Of a stretch of 25,333 nt of DNA, positions 1 through 7,222 are shown piece by piece. Both the position numbers and the translations under genes were made by a program. Each line of letters begins with the position of its first letter. Positions within the stretch are counted from its first letter, which is position 1. Source of the DNA: a virus; IMG/VR virus record IMGVR_UViG_3300020180_000115, positions 1 to 25,333 of that record, one strand, 5' to 3'. The notes beneath the pieces were generated by a model. It was not told the origin of the DNA and searched no databases. It worked only from the letters and a program-made list of their open reading frames with translations.

Positions 1-18
1 ATTTTTTAAATAAACAAA

Positions 19-24
19 GAAGGG
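19..24 (+). promoter_or_regulatory. Shine-Dalgarno-like site of the first gene
   Basis: GAAGGG lies four bases before the ATG at 29 and resembles a ribosome binding site. It supports that ATG as the start of the first complete gene. The 28 bases before the gene are otherwise AT-rich and too short to judge for a promoter or the end of an upstream gene. Confidence 0.5.
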
Positions 25-28
25 TATT

Positions 29-349
29 ATGGAATGGACTTTAGCATTGTCGTTAATAGCGGGAGCAATAAATATTAGTGGATTAGTGTACGTAGTAGCT
101 AAAACATCACAAGATAGTACAAATTTGTATGACTTACGAGCGCAAGTACATTCGTATGAAGCACAGAAGACGTATGAAAAACAATCAATAGCTAGGTTAG
201 CGGCTATGCACTTAGAAGTAGAAAGAGAGTCAAAAGCACGGCAGTTAGCTCAAAGTAAGGTAGTTGCCGACAAAATACAAAATACAAGTACAAATAATCG
301 TTTAGATATGATAGAACTTGAGCTTGGGAAAATACGGGATAGGTTCTAA
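29..349 (+). CDS. small membrane-anchored coiled-coil protein
   Basis: This 106-aa protein has one hydrophobic segment at about residues 4-25 (TLALSLIAGAINISGLVYVV). A long, charged, probably helical coiled-coil region follows to the C-terminus. There is no cysteine lipobox. The build, one N-terminal membrane anchor plus a coiled coil of about 80 residues, is what inner-membrane spanins (Rz-like) look like, but it is not specific to them. The stop codon shares one base with the next ATG (TAATG), and the next gene has the same architecture, so the two probably act together in the envelope, perhaps in lysis. That role is inference; no family was recognised from sequence. Confidence 0.75.
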   Translation: MEWTLALSLIAGAINISGLVYVVAKTSQDSTNLYDLRAQVHSYEAQKTYEKQSIARLAAMHLEVERESKARQLAQSKVVADKIQNTSTNNRLDMIELELGKIRDRF

Positions 350-666
350 TGGAGGCAATAAAGTATATTACGATAGTAGAACCAGTCATATTCATAGTGG
401 TTATCGGTATAGGGTGTATATGGGGTAAAATCACAACAATGCGGAACAAGCGTAAACGTGAAGAAGAGAGACTAAAAGAAGAAGAATTCCAAAGGGCAAG
501 GATAGCGAAAGCAATAGAAGATGGCGTACGTGAGGAAAAAGCTTGGGCGGAATACCGTGAAAGCCACGCAAAATACGAGAAAGATATGGAAGAAATAAAA
601 AAAGATTACGAAGCAACAAGAAGAGAGATAGAAGTAATAAGAAGAGGGTTGGGAAATGGACAATAA
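349..666 (+). CDS. second small membrane-anchored coiled-coil protein
   Basis: This 105-aa protein has a hydrophobic segment at about residues 5-26, directly followed by a very basic stretch (TTMRNKRKREEERLKEEE). A highly charged helix runs to the C-terminus. The positive charge just after the membrane segment suggests that the long helix faces the cytoplasm (positive-inside rule), unlike a classical spanin, whose coiled coil is periplasmic. It starts within the stop codon of the preceding gene (TAATG) and overlaps the next gene by 11 bases. The single cysteine at the end of the membrane segment is not in a good lipobox context. Function is unknown; a partner of the preceding membrane protein is the simplest guess. 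Confidence 0.75.
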   Translation: MEAIKYITIVEPVIFIVVIGIGCIWGKITTMRNKRKREEERLKEEEFQRARIAKAIEDGVREEKAWAEYRESHAKYEKDMEEIKKDYEATRREIEVIRRGLGNGQ

Positions 667-1384
667 CAATCCTATACTTGTAATATTGCGGATTACAACA
701 ACAGATGATACCGAAAAATGGTGTTACATCAAAGACCTGACAAAGGCAGGACAATACGATACATTAACTTATTATACTGACATTGGGCAGATTAGTCATA
801 GCAGAAACTTTAGGCGACACGATGTCCCCGAGATAGAATTTAGGTTTGATACTGCGAGGAATGTGTTGTTGGAATATGCAAGGGAGATTTATCCTGACGC
901 ACAGTATATATTCTTAGACACGGACGAAGTCTTAGTAGAAAGGCATAGAGAGCCATATCAAATTGGTATGTATAGAATTGATATTGCTTCGCCACACATT
1001 ACTGCGTTAGGTAGTAAGTTAGATTTAAGACAGGTTAAACGTGGTATTAGTAGTTATGATACAGGTAGATATGAAAGAGCTATCCACGAGATGTATGGAG
1101 CGAATAGCCCGACAGAATATTTGTCAAATTATTATATAGAGAATTTTGGTTACGATATTTCTATGGAAGAAATGAAACTAAAATGCCGTAGAAACATTAA
1201 ATTGCTTGAAGAATCTTGGGCTGAATATCCAACACCAAACACAATTATTTATTTAGTACAGACTTATAGAGTTCTTGATGACGTAGTCAATGCGAACCAA
1301 TATTTGAAATTTTTAAAAGATATATTCCCTGAAGCATATAGGGAAGTAGAAACAATGTTAAACAAACAAAAGGAAATAAAATGA
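656..1384 (+). CDS. compact family 2-like glycosyltransferase with helical C-terminus
   Basis: The 242-aa product shows several landmarks of the GT2 glycosyltransferases that carry a TPR-like tail. They come in the expected order. EFRFDTARN at 61-69 resembles the family's W..DFS.ARN segment. IFLDTDEVL at 85-93 is the metal/nucleotide-sugar binding D-x-D-E motif. RAIHEMY at 141-147 resembles the conserved g.iHE segment. RRNIKLLEESWAEYP at about 178-192 begins the TPR-like helices that usually follow. The N-terminal nucleotide-binding part is short and degenerate (TYYTDIGQIS at 38-47 in place of a clear V-D-T-G-S-T-D). It could therefore transfer a sugar from a nucleotide-sugar donor in the cytoplasm, or be an inactive descendant. 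It overlaps the gene before by 11 bases and the GroES-like gene after by ATGA. The target (virion protein, host glycan or DNA) cannot be seen from the sequence. Confidence 0.55.
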   Translation: MDNNNPILVILRITTTDDTEKWCYIKDLTKAGQYDTLTYYTDIGQISHSRNFRRHDVPEIEFRFDTARNVLLEYAREIYPDAQYIFLDTDEVLVERHREPYQIGMYRIDIASPHITALGSKLDLRQVKRGISSYDTGRYERAIHEMYGANSPTEYLSNYYIENFGYDISMEEMKLKCRRNIKLLEESWAEYPTPNTIIYLVQTYRVLDDVVNANQYLKFLKDIFPEAYREVETMLNKQKEIK

Positions 1385-1791
1385 TAGAGGATAAGTTATA
1401 CCCCGAAGCTGAATGGGACTTCAGACCAATTAATGACCATATAATTGTAAGAATGGATAAAGTCGAATTGACTACACCAAGTGGCATTATTTTATTAGTA
1501 GATGACGATTTAGATATAAAAACCGAAGCCAAAGAAAGTGCGCATAAAGTAACAACTGGCACTGTATTGGCGGCAGGGTTTAGCAAAGTACATAGCTTAA
1601 CTGGCAATAGAAGCGAACTAATAATCCGCAAAGGCGACAGGATACGATTGAGAGACGTACGTTATCCTTCCATTGAATACAGAGGCGAAGCGTGTGTTCA
1701 GCTAGTCGAAACAGATATTATTGGGATATACTTTGAGAAGGGTTCAACAGACAATAGATTGTCAGAATACTGGAAAGAGAAGAGCGTATAA
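1381..1791 (+). CDS. GroES-like co-chaperonin
   Basis: This 136-aa protein follows the Cpn10/GroES pattern throughout. FRPINDHIIVRMDKVE at 14-29 corresponds to the N-terminal strand (I-R-P-L-H-D-R-V-I-V in E. coli). TTPSGIILL at 31-39 corresponds to the mobile loop, with I-I-L at 36-38 as the GroEL-binding tripeptide. GTVLAAG at 60-66 follows. KGDRIRLRDV lies near residues 84-93, then VETDIIGIYFE, which matches the typical S-E-S-D-I-L-A-I-V ending. It is longer than bacterial GroES (97 aa): there is an acidic/charged insertion of about 20 residues after the mobile loop and a C-terminal extension of about 15. Phages such as T4 (gp31) and RB49 encode GroES substitutes that let host GroEL fold their capsid protein. 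A role in folding the capsid protein encoded about 6.5 kb downstream is the natural inference. It is coupled to both neighbours (ATGA, TAATG). Confidence 0.85.
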   Translation: MIEDKLYPEAEWDFRPINDHIIVRMDKVELTTPSGIILLVDDDLDIKTEAKESAHKVTTGTVLAAGFSKVHSLTGNRSELIIRKGDRIRLRDVRYPSIEYRGEACVQLVETDIIGIYFEKGSTDNRLSEYWKEKSV

Positions 1792-2240
1792 TGAGAGAAA
1801 GTTACATACAAGACTGTATAGATGAGATTTCGTTGTTTGTTACAGAGCTTTACCAAGATTACGACCACGAAGAAGTTTATAACGAATTTATAGACAGTTT
1901 GAATATTGCAAGTAAGAAGTCTAGCAATTTCCAAATGGATATGTTGTCGCAAGTAATCAGCTTATTCGATAAGAACCCACAATTATTTTGGGATTTAAAG
2001 CCTAGAATAGTTAGGTCAGGGAAGAATGAATTATGTATTTTCTGCACAATGGCAGGTGTTAGTTCTCATATATTCTCAATTGGTTTCAGAGATGACCCCG
2101 ACGAATGCGAATACTTATTCTTGGGTGCAGGGAATAACGAAATGATAATTAGTACATTTTCAAATTTAGATTATTTATGGGATATGGTGGTCGCTAATGT
2201 CAAATATAGCAGTACAAAGAACTCTCCAAAAAGCACGTGA
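1791..2240 (+). CDS. hypothetical protein
   Basis: This 149-aa protein was not recognised. It is acidic in its N-terminal third (helical, many D/E/Y). The middle, about residues 80-115, looks like beta strands (ELCIFCTMAG, HIFSIGFRDD, EYLFLGAG), and the C-terminal tail is short and polar. There is no membrane segment or signal peptide. It begins in the stop codon of the GroES-like gene (TAATG) and its last 44 bases overlap the next gene. The tight packing and readable length support a real gene; function is unknown. Confidence 0.7.
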   Translation: MRESYIQDCIDEISLFVTELYQDYDHEEVYNEFIDSLNIASKKSSNFQMDMLSQVISLFDKNPQLFWDLKPRIVRSGKNELCIFCTMAGVSSHIFSIGFRDDPDECEYLFLGAGNNEMIISTFSNLDYLWDMVVANVKYSSTKNSPKST

Positions 2241-2565
2241 GCAAGTTGAAGCTCGGTTAGGTAGTATTAAGCAAGAAGTAGCTATGGAAGGGCTAGAAGG
2301 AGAACACAACTATTATCTTGTAGGGGATAAGTTAGTTGATGAAGTTGCATTAGTAATAAAAGGATTTCTTAATGAGTTCTTTGAATATAATGTGATTAAC
2401 GAAGGGCAATCTTTCCCTGTTGATAACGGTGCGAGATTGGTACATAAAAAAACTTATGAAGAAATGTTAAGTTTAGGAAATTGGGACTTGCACAGTTTAG
2501 GAAAAGAAGTTATATTTGCGATGAGTGCAGAAATTGTTTCTAAAGTCCTAAGTAGGTTTGAATGA
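2197..2565 (+). CDS. hypothetical protein
   Basis: This 122-aa, mostly helical protein was not recognised. The ATG at 2197 gives a 44-base overlap with the preceding gene, the longest in the window. The next in-frame ATG is at 2284 and would remove the first 29 residues, so the start is not certain. A weak GGTGG lies seven bases upstream of the first ATG. The C-terminal half (NWDLHSLGKEVIFAMSAEIV) is amphipathic. It ends with an ATGA overlap into the next gene. No motif indicates a function. Confidence 0.65.
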   Translation: MSNIAVQRTLQKAREQVEARLGSIKQEVAMEGLEGEHNYYLVGDKLVDEVALVIKGFLNEFFEYNVINEGQSFPVDNGARLVHKKTYEEMLSLGNWDLHSLGKEVIFAMSAEIVSKVLSRFE

Positions 2566-2819
2566 CTTATATACTTGAATACCTTGACGATGACTACGTT
2601 GTGCCTGATTACGTACTAGCGGATTACCCCTATGACGTGTATCAATTAATGCAAATTTACAAATGCAATGCGCAAGAGATAATCAGATTAGGCTTTGTAT
2701 GTCAAGAATATATGTGGAATCCTTCAAATACTCTTAATGGATTACGCAATGTTAGATTTAAAAAGAAATTCTTAAAGCATCTTGAAAGGTTTTACAACAA
2801 ATATCCAGTACAGAGGTAA
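2562..2819 (+). CDS. small hypothetical protein
   Basis: This 85-aa protein is rich in tyrosine and acidic residues in its first half (YILEYLDDDYVVPDYVLADY) and basic at its end (FKKKFLKHLERFYNKYP). The start overlaps the preceding stop as ATGA, and the stop lies one base before the next ATG. It is unrecognised. The charge polarity hints at a small protein-binding factor, but nothing more can be said. Confidence 0.65.
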   Translation: MTYILEYLDDDYVVPDYVLADYPYDVYQLMQIYKCNAQEIIRLGFVCQEYMWNPSNTLNGLRNVRFKKKFLKHLERFYNKYPVQR

Positions 2820-2820
2820 A

Positions 2821-3033
2821 ATGCCTAAATATACAAGAAGAACAGTAGTAGTAGAAGCAAAGCAAGTAGGGACACAAACAAACTTAGGGTCTTTGGGCGT
2901 TGCATTAGCGACATCAGATTGGTTGATAACGACTGCAAGTGGCACATTAGTTACCACTAGTGCCGTAAATTTCGCTAACAAATATACGACTGCTCCCGAA
3001 GGGTCGGAAACTACAGGTGTTTATTACGATTAA
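2821..3033 (+). CDS. short VVVEA-type phage protein (PGDYG-like)
   Basis: The 70-aa product starts MPKYTRRTVVVEAKQV and later has DWLIT, then FANKYT. This order (K-Y-R-K-K-P-V-V-V-E-A, then D-W-L-I or G-D-Y, then F..T-Y) is seen in a widespread group of very short phage proteins of unknown function, some annotated as PGDYG-containing. The frame could extend upstream to a TTG at 2782. The ATG at 2821 is preferred because it sits one base after the preceding stop, follows AGAGG at 2812-2816, and reproduces the usual M-x-K-Y start. The last 17 bases overlap the nuclease gene. Confidence 0.6.
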   Translation: MPKYTRRTVVVEAKQVGTQTNLGSLGVALATSDWLITTASGTLVTTSAVNFANKYTTAPEGSETTGVYYD

Positions 3034-3376
3034 TAACGCCAAAGAATTAAATAAGATTAAAGCCGAAACCATTAGGAATCGGTTTTTTGCTATTTTAAAT
3101 GAGAATACATTGCCTATCCCAGTGTTTGAATATCAGTTCCACCCTAAGCGGAAATGGCGTGCTGATTATTGTTGGATAGACGAAAAAATTATACTCGAAG
3201 TGGAAGGCGGGGTATGGACTGGAGGCAGACATACTAGAGGCTCGGGATTTGCTAAGGATATGGAAAAATATAATAACGCAGCGTTGTTGGGCTTTAGGTT
3301 GCTTAGAGTAACTCCGCAACAATTACACGGGAATATTAATATTGAGAATATTAGGTTAATACTAGGTCTGTTATGA
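3017..3376 (+). CDS. Vsr-like / PD-(D/E)xK endonuclease
   Basis: This 119-aa protein carries a well-conserved nuclease core: FEYQFHPKRKWRADYCW at 37-53, then ILEVEGGVWTGGRHTRG at 59-75, then EKYNNAALLGFRLLRVTP. D50 and the E61-x-E63 pair are the likely metal-binding residues, and E38 may complete the site. Small phage proteins with this R-x-D...E-x-E-G-G-x-W...G-R-H-T-R-G pattern are usually annotated as Vsr-like endonucleases. Likely roles are DNA processing at packaging or in recombination; the gene lies two genes before the large terminase. The start is GTG at 3017: an in-frame stop lies at 2966-2968, there is no ATG before the core, and the next alternative (TTG, residue 32) would cut into the domain. 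It overlaps the preceding gene by 17 bases and the next by ATGA. Confidence 0.75.
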   Translation: MFITINNAKELNKIKAETIRNRFFAILNENTLPIPVFEYQFHPKRKWRADYCWIDEKIILEVEGGVWTGGRHTRGSGFAKDMEKYNNAALLGFRLLRVTPQQLHGNINIENIRLILGLL

Positions 3377-3642
3377 ATCAATTAGTGTTTGACGGCAAAC
3401 CATTAGAAGAATTATTACCCATTAAGCCTACAAATAATGACTTAATGGATATGGTAGATATTACGTTAGGGCAAGGGTTATCCATTGCTTATAATGTAAT
3501 GAAAGACAATGGTGCAGAGAACAAAGATAAAATCCAAGCATTAAATTCGGTTGTGCGAGTGGGTCAATTTTTAGACCAACGATTTAAAAAGAAAGAAGAA
3601 GAAAAAGGTATTGACTTCGGAGACCTGACAATTGAACGTTAG
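3373..3642 (+). CDS. candidate small terminase subunit or packaging accessory
   Basis: This 89-aa, mostly helical, acidic-basic protein sits directly upstream of the large terminase and overlaps it by 11 bases. Position alone suggests a small terminase (DNA recognition). It is shorter than most small terminases (about 140-200 aa) and no helix-turn-helix is evident. The second half (NKDKIQALNSVVRVGQFLDQ, then RFKKKEEEK) could form an oligomerising helix. The stop is TAG, one of only two TAG stops in the window. The small-terminase label is positional inference only. Confidence 0.6.
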   Translation: MNQLVFDGKPLEELLPIKPTNNDLMDMVDITLGQGLSIAYNVMKDNGAENKDKIQALNSVVRVGQFLDQRFKKKEEEKGIDFGDLTIER

Positions 3643-5134
3643 TGATATAATTAAATTTAACGACCGCCAAAAAGAAGCATTTCAATATATTGGTAAAGGC
3701 AAGAAAATCTTTTATGGTGGAGCAAGGGGTGGCGGTAAATCGTATTTTGCACGGGCTGCTGCGATACTAACAGCATCACAATTTCCTGGCATATCAATAG
3801 TATTTATCCGAGAAACATTCGATGAATTGAATGCAAATTTTATCTTAAAGATTCAAGAAGAGTACGATGCAGGTTTGTGGAAATACAGAATGCACCAAAA
3901 AGAAAAAGTGATGAAATTCCAAAATGGTTCTATGATTCACTTTAGAGCGATGCAAAGATATACTGATGCAAATAAGATACAAGGTTTAGAATATCAATTT
4001 ATGATTGTGGACGAAGCACCGAACGTAGCATTGTCCTTATTACAAAAACTATTTGGTTCGTTGCGTAGTGCAAGAGACGATGGTTTTATTCCGACAGTAT
4101 TAATGACAGGTAACCCAGGCGGTGGAAATGACAAATGGTTTCAAGTACGATTTGTTAATCCTGATTTCTCATACTGGACTGAATTTGAATTAAAACACAA
4201 AGACAAATATGTATTTGTTCCTGCTACTGTATATGACAATCTACACGTAACGCCACAATACATAGAAGAATTAGAAACATTACCCGAGCATTTGCGAGAG
4301 GCGTGGCTAAATGGACGTTGGGATATATTCGCTGGGCAATTCTTTGACGAGTTTAATTCAGAACATCACGTAGTCCCAACATTCGCTATACCGCAACATT
4401 GGACAAGAGCGTGTGGGGTGGATTTAGGTTTTACAGATAAACACCCAACGGTATGCTTATGGGCAGCACAAGACCCCGAAGATTTAACAGTTTATATTTA
4501 TAGAGAATATACTGGAGGCAAAAGTGGCTCTACAGAGTTGTATGCGACCGATATAAGACATCAAACGGCAAACGAGAATATATTTGGTTATTACTTAGAC
4601 CCTATGATGTTTGCTTTGCAGAAAAGAGATACTACCGACGCAATATCTCCTTCACAAATATTTGAAAATTCGGGAGTAATGCCATTATACAAAGCAAATA
4701 ACAATCGTGTATTTGGTTGGGATATATTGAAACAATGGTTGCATTGGAGAGCAAATACCCCGTCTAAATTAAAGATAATGGATTGTTGTACTTTCTTGAT
4801 AGAGAGTATTCCTGAACAAATATATGTAAAAGAGGGCGAGACTAAATCAAGAGACTTAGATTCAAGCCGTAACGACGATGCCGTAGATGCTTTAAGATAC
4901 TTAATGGTATCGGGTGGTTTTGAATATCCGACCGACGCAGTGATGCAACAAGTATATAAAAGCAGAGCAAAAGGGCAAACAAAAACGCACACAAGAGAAG
5001 AAATACAAAAAAGGTTTGTGGGATTAGATAGTGAATGTTATATTGCAGAAGATAATGGATTATACCCAATAAGCACAGAATCAAGATATGGCGATTCCAA
5101 AACTAATAAGTCAATTAGAATTTCGAGATACTAA
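3632..5134 (+). CDS. terL: terminase large subunit (packaging ATPase/nuclease)
   Basis: This 500-aa protein is the DNA packaging motor. The ATPase domain has a Walker A GGARGGGKS at 29-37, a Walker B MIVDE at 124-128 and a T-G-N-P coupling motif at 159-162. The C-terminal RNase H-like nuclease has D264 in CGVDLGF, D323 in YYLDP and the acidic cluster RNDDAVDALRYL at 413-424. It cuts concatemeric DNA and pumps it through the portal. The start must be TTG at 3632: an in-frame TGA is at 3626-3628, and no ATG or GTG occurs before Walker A. The start lies inside the preceding gene, and the stop shares a base with the portal ATG (TAATG). The last 60 or so residues after the nuclease are polar and poorly conserved-looking. 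Confidence 0.95.
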   Translation: MNVSDIIKFNDRQKEAFQYIGKGKKIFYGGARGGGKSYFARAAAILTASQFPGISIVFIRETFDELNANFILKIQEEYDAGLWKYRMHQKEKVMKFQNGSMIHFRAMQRYTDANKIQGLEYQFMIVDEAPNVALSLLQKLFGSLRSARDDGFIPTVLMTGNPGGGNDKWFQVRFVNPDFSYWTEFELKHKDKYVFVPATVYDNLHVTPQYIEELETLPEHLREAWLNGRWDIFAGQFFDEFNSEHHVVPTFAIPQHWTRACGVDLGFTDKHPTVCLWAAQDPEDLTVYIYREYTGGKSGSTELYATDIRHQTANENIFGYYLDPMMFALQKRDTTDAISPSQIFENSGVMPLYKANNNRVFGWDILKQWLHWRANTPSKLKIMDCCTFLIESIPEQIYVKEGETKSRDLDSSRNDDAVDALRYLMVSGGFEYPTDAVMQQVYKSRAKGQTKTHTREEIQKRFVGLDSECYIAEDNGLYPISTESRYGDSKTNKSIRISRY

Positions 5135-7221
5135 TGTTTGAAACAGCGAGTAAGATAGTTAAAGAAAGAGAATACAAGCAGGAAATTTACAGTAAAATCG
5201 TAAACGACCTTACTTCAGTTTCTGCTATCTTTAATGAATTTTTGATTGAGCGTAATAAGAATTTTGATTTCTATAAAGGAAAACATTGGACGGTAGAAGA
5301 AGAACAAGACCATATCGACCAAGACAGAATCCCTTATGTATTCAATGAGATATATAGAATTATATCGCATTTGGTAGGTACGCAACAACAAACAAGATTA
5401 GATGCTAGAATAGTAGCAAGAGAAAAAGGCGATGAAGCTAAGGCTGAACTGTTATCTAATATAATAAAATGGTGCGAGCAAATGAATAAGCTCGAATCAG
5501 TAGAGACTGAAGTATTCCTCGAAATGATGATAGGCGGAGCAGCCGCAACGGTAAATTCGTGGAAAATGGAAGATATAGAATATGGCTATCCTAGTGTGGA
5601 CGTTGTTCCGATTGCAGAGTTAAAGTGGGATTTACGTTCCATTAAAGAAGATTTAAGCGACGCAAGATGGATTGCAAGAACATTAAATTTAACAAGAGCT
5701 GATTTAAAAGAAGTATATCCTGAATATGCAGAAACGATAGACCACGCTACAGGTGTCCCTTACCCAGTATATAGTGTCTATGGCGAAGAAAAAACAGATT
5801 ACCAGAAAAGGATAGAGAGGATTAATGCCTCTACTAATTCTGATAGAGAAATAATTAGAAATATTGAATACTACGAACGCTTAAAAAAACCACAATGGAT
5901 TGTGAGTGATTTATTAGCAGATAAAACTTATCTATACGAAGACGAAGACGCAGGAATGGAATTTCTTGCAGGGCTTCAAGAAGCGTATATCGAAGCTGGC
6001 GAAGTAATGGTAATGCCTGATGGCGAGCCTACCGTGCAACTACACCAAATCTCACGTAATTGTATCTATCAATCGGTGGTCATAGGAGACGAAGTAGTTG
6101 AATGTAACGAGTTAGAGATTACAGAGTTCCCTTATACTGTTGCGTTTGCTAATTACAAAGATGGCGAATGGTGGGGTTATATAAGGAACTTAATATCTCC
6201 ACAAATAAGTTTAAATCGTTCTTTTAGTTTATGGGATAATATGTTACAGCGTAGCACTAAAAATGCTATTGGTGTAATTGTGAGCCGATTAGAAACTGGC
6301 TTTACCCTTGAGAATGTAAGACAGGAAATGTCAAGTGTAGCACCAGTTATACCTATGAAGACAGGCGATGCAATATTCCCTCTGCCTGACACGAAAGCAA
6401 ACGCACAATTATTTCAGAACGTGGAATATGCGATTGGTCGTATAAATGAATATGGTGGTGGTAAGAACGCATTAGGCTTACAAGAAAATTCAGCTGAAAG
6501 TGGCAAAGCTATTATGGCAAGAGCCTCGCAAGGTGGAGTTGGTCGTTTGCCGTTATTTGAAAAATTAAAGAATTGGCGAGAGTCAACTACTCTGAAAATG
6601 GTTTGGTACGTGTCAAACATAATGCCAATTAAACAAGTATTCAGAATTATTGGCTACGATGGCGAAGTATCTTATATTGATTTAGACGATGGCATATTAG
6701 ATACATTCAGAGAGATTAAAACAGACGTAATCGTAGAAGAAAGCGTACAGTCCTCTACAATGAAAGAAAGATACTTTAATCAGTTTATGGAAATTGTAGG
6801 GCGTGTAGCATTACCACCTGAAATAGTCCAAGCGTTCTTATTAGAACATAGTAACTTACCTGCGAAAACCAAACGTGAGATTGAAGAAAAAATTCAATGG
6901 CTAGCAAAGTTTAACGAAGAGCAAGCACAAACTCAAGCACAGCAAAAACTACAAAAAGAAGTAGAAGATGCAATTGCTAAGACTAAACTAAAAGAGCAAA
7001 TGCTAATGGGCGAGCAGTTAAAAGATTCTGAAAATGAAATTAAAAACAAACAAAGAAGTATCAAAGCACAGATGACAGAGTTAGAGCAATTAGTAATGAT
7101 GGCTCAAAATTCAAACGCAGATATTTCAGATAAATCAAAAATAATTAATAGTACTGACAACGTACAAGAAGCACAAGGCGTTGTTGGTTCTCAAAATCAA
7201 GGTGCTTTATTAAGGGGTTAA
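5134..7221 (+). CDS. portal protein, P22-like
   Basis: This 695-aa protein forms the dodecameric ring at the DNA-entry vertex. The N-terminal region has the P22-type portal signature: NFDFYKGKHWT near residue 43, RIPYVFNEIYRIISHLVGTQQ near 65, then a D-A-R-I-V-A-R-E segment. The length is close to the 725 aa of the P22 portal. Residues about 590-670 are a Gln/Lys/Glu-rich coiled coil (EEQAQTQAQQKLQKEVEDAI), in the place where P22 has its long helical barrel reaching into the head. It starts in the terminase stop codon (TAATG). One base separates its stop from the scaffold start (TAAGATG). The assignment rests on motif pattern, length and position between terminase and scaffold/capsid. Confidence 0.9.
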   Translation: MFETASKIVKEREYKQEIYSKIVNDLTSVSAIFNEFLIERNKNFDFYKGKHWTVEEEQDHIDQDRIPYVFNEIYRIISHLVGTQQQTRLDARIVAREKGDEAKAELLSNIIKWCEQMNKLESVETEVFLEMMIGGAAATVNSWKMEDIEYGYPSVDVVPIAELKWDLRSIKEDLSDARWIARTLNLTRADLKEVYPEYAETIDHATGVPYPVYSVYGEEKTDYQKRIERINASTNSDREIIRNIEYYERLKKPQWIVSDLLADKTYLYEDEDAGMEFLAGLQEAYIEAGEVMVMPDGEPTVQLHQISRNCIYQSVVIGDEVVECNELEITEFPYTVAFANYKDGEWWGYIRNLISPQISLNRSFSLWDNMLQRSTKNAIGVIVSRLETGFTLENVRQEMSSVAPVIPMKTGDAIFPLPDTKANAQLFQNVEYAIGRINEYGGGKNALGLQENSAESGKAIMARASQGGVGRLPLFEKLKNWRESTTLKMVWYVSNIMPIKQVFRIIGYDGEVSYIDLDDGILDTFREIKTDVIVEESVQSSTMKERYFNQFMEIVGRVALPPEIVQAFLLEHSNLPAKTKREIEEKIQWLAKFNEEQAQTQAQQKLQKEVEDAIAKTKLKEQMLMGEQLKDSENEIKNKQRSIKAQMTELEQLVMMAQNSNADISDKSKIINSTDNVQEAQGVVGSQNQGALLRG

Positions 7222-7222
7222 G

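Noticed and set aside
349-666. Lipoprotein (Rz1-like) signal in the second membrane protein
   Set aside because: The cysteine in GIGCIW lacks the usual L-(A/S)-(G/A)-C context and a basic cluster follows, which fits a plain membrane anchor better.
2782-2820. Upstream TTG start for the VVVEA-type protein
   Set aside because: It would overlap the preceding gene by 38 bases, while the ATG at 2821 has a nearby AGAGG and gives the usual start of this protein group.
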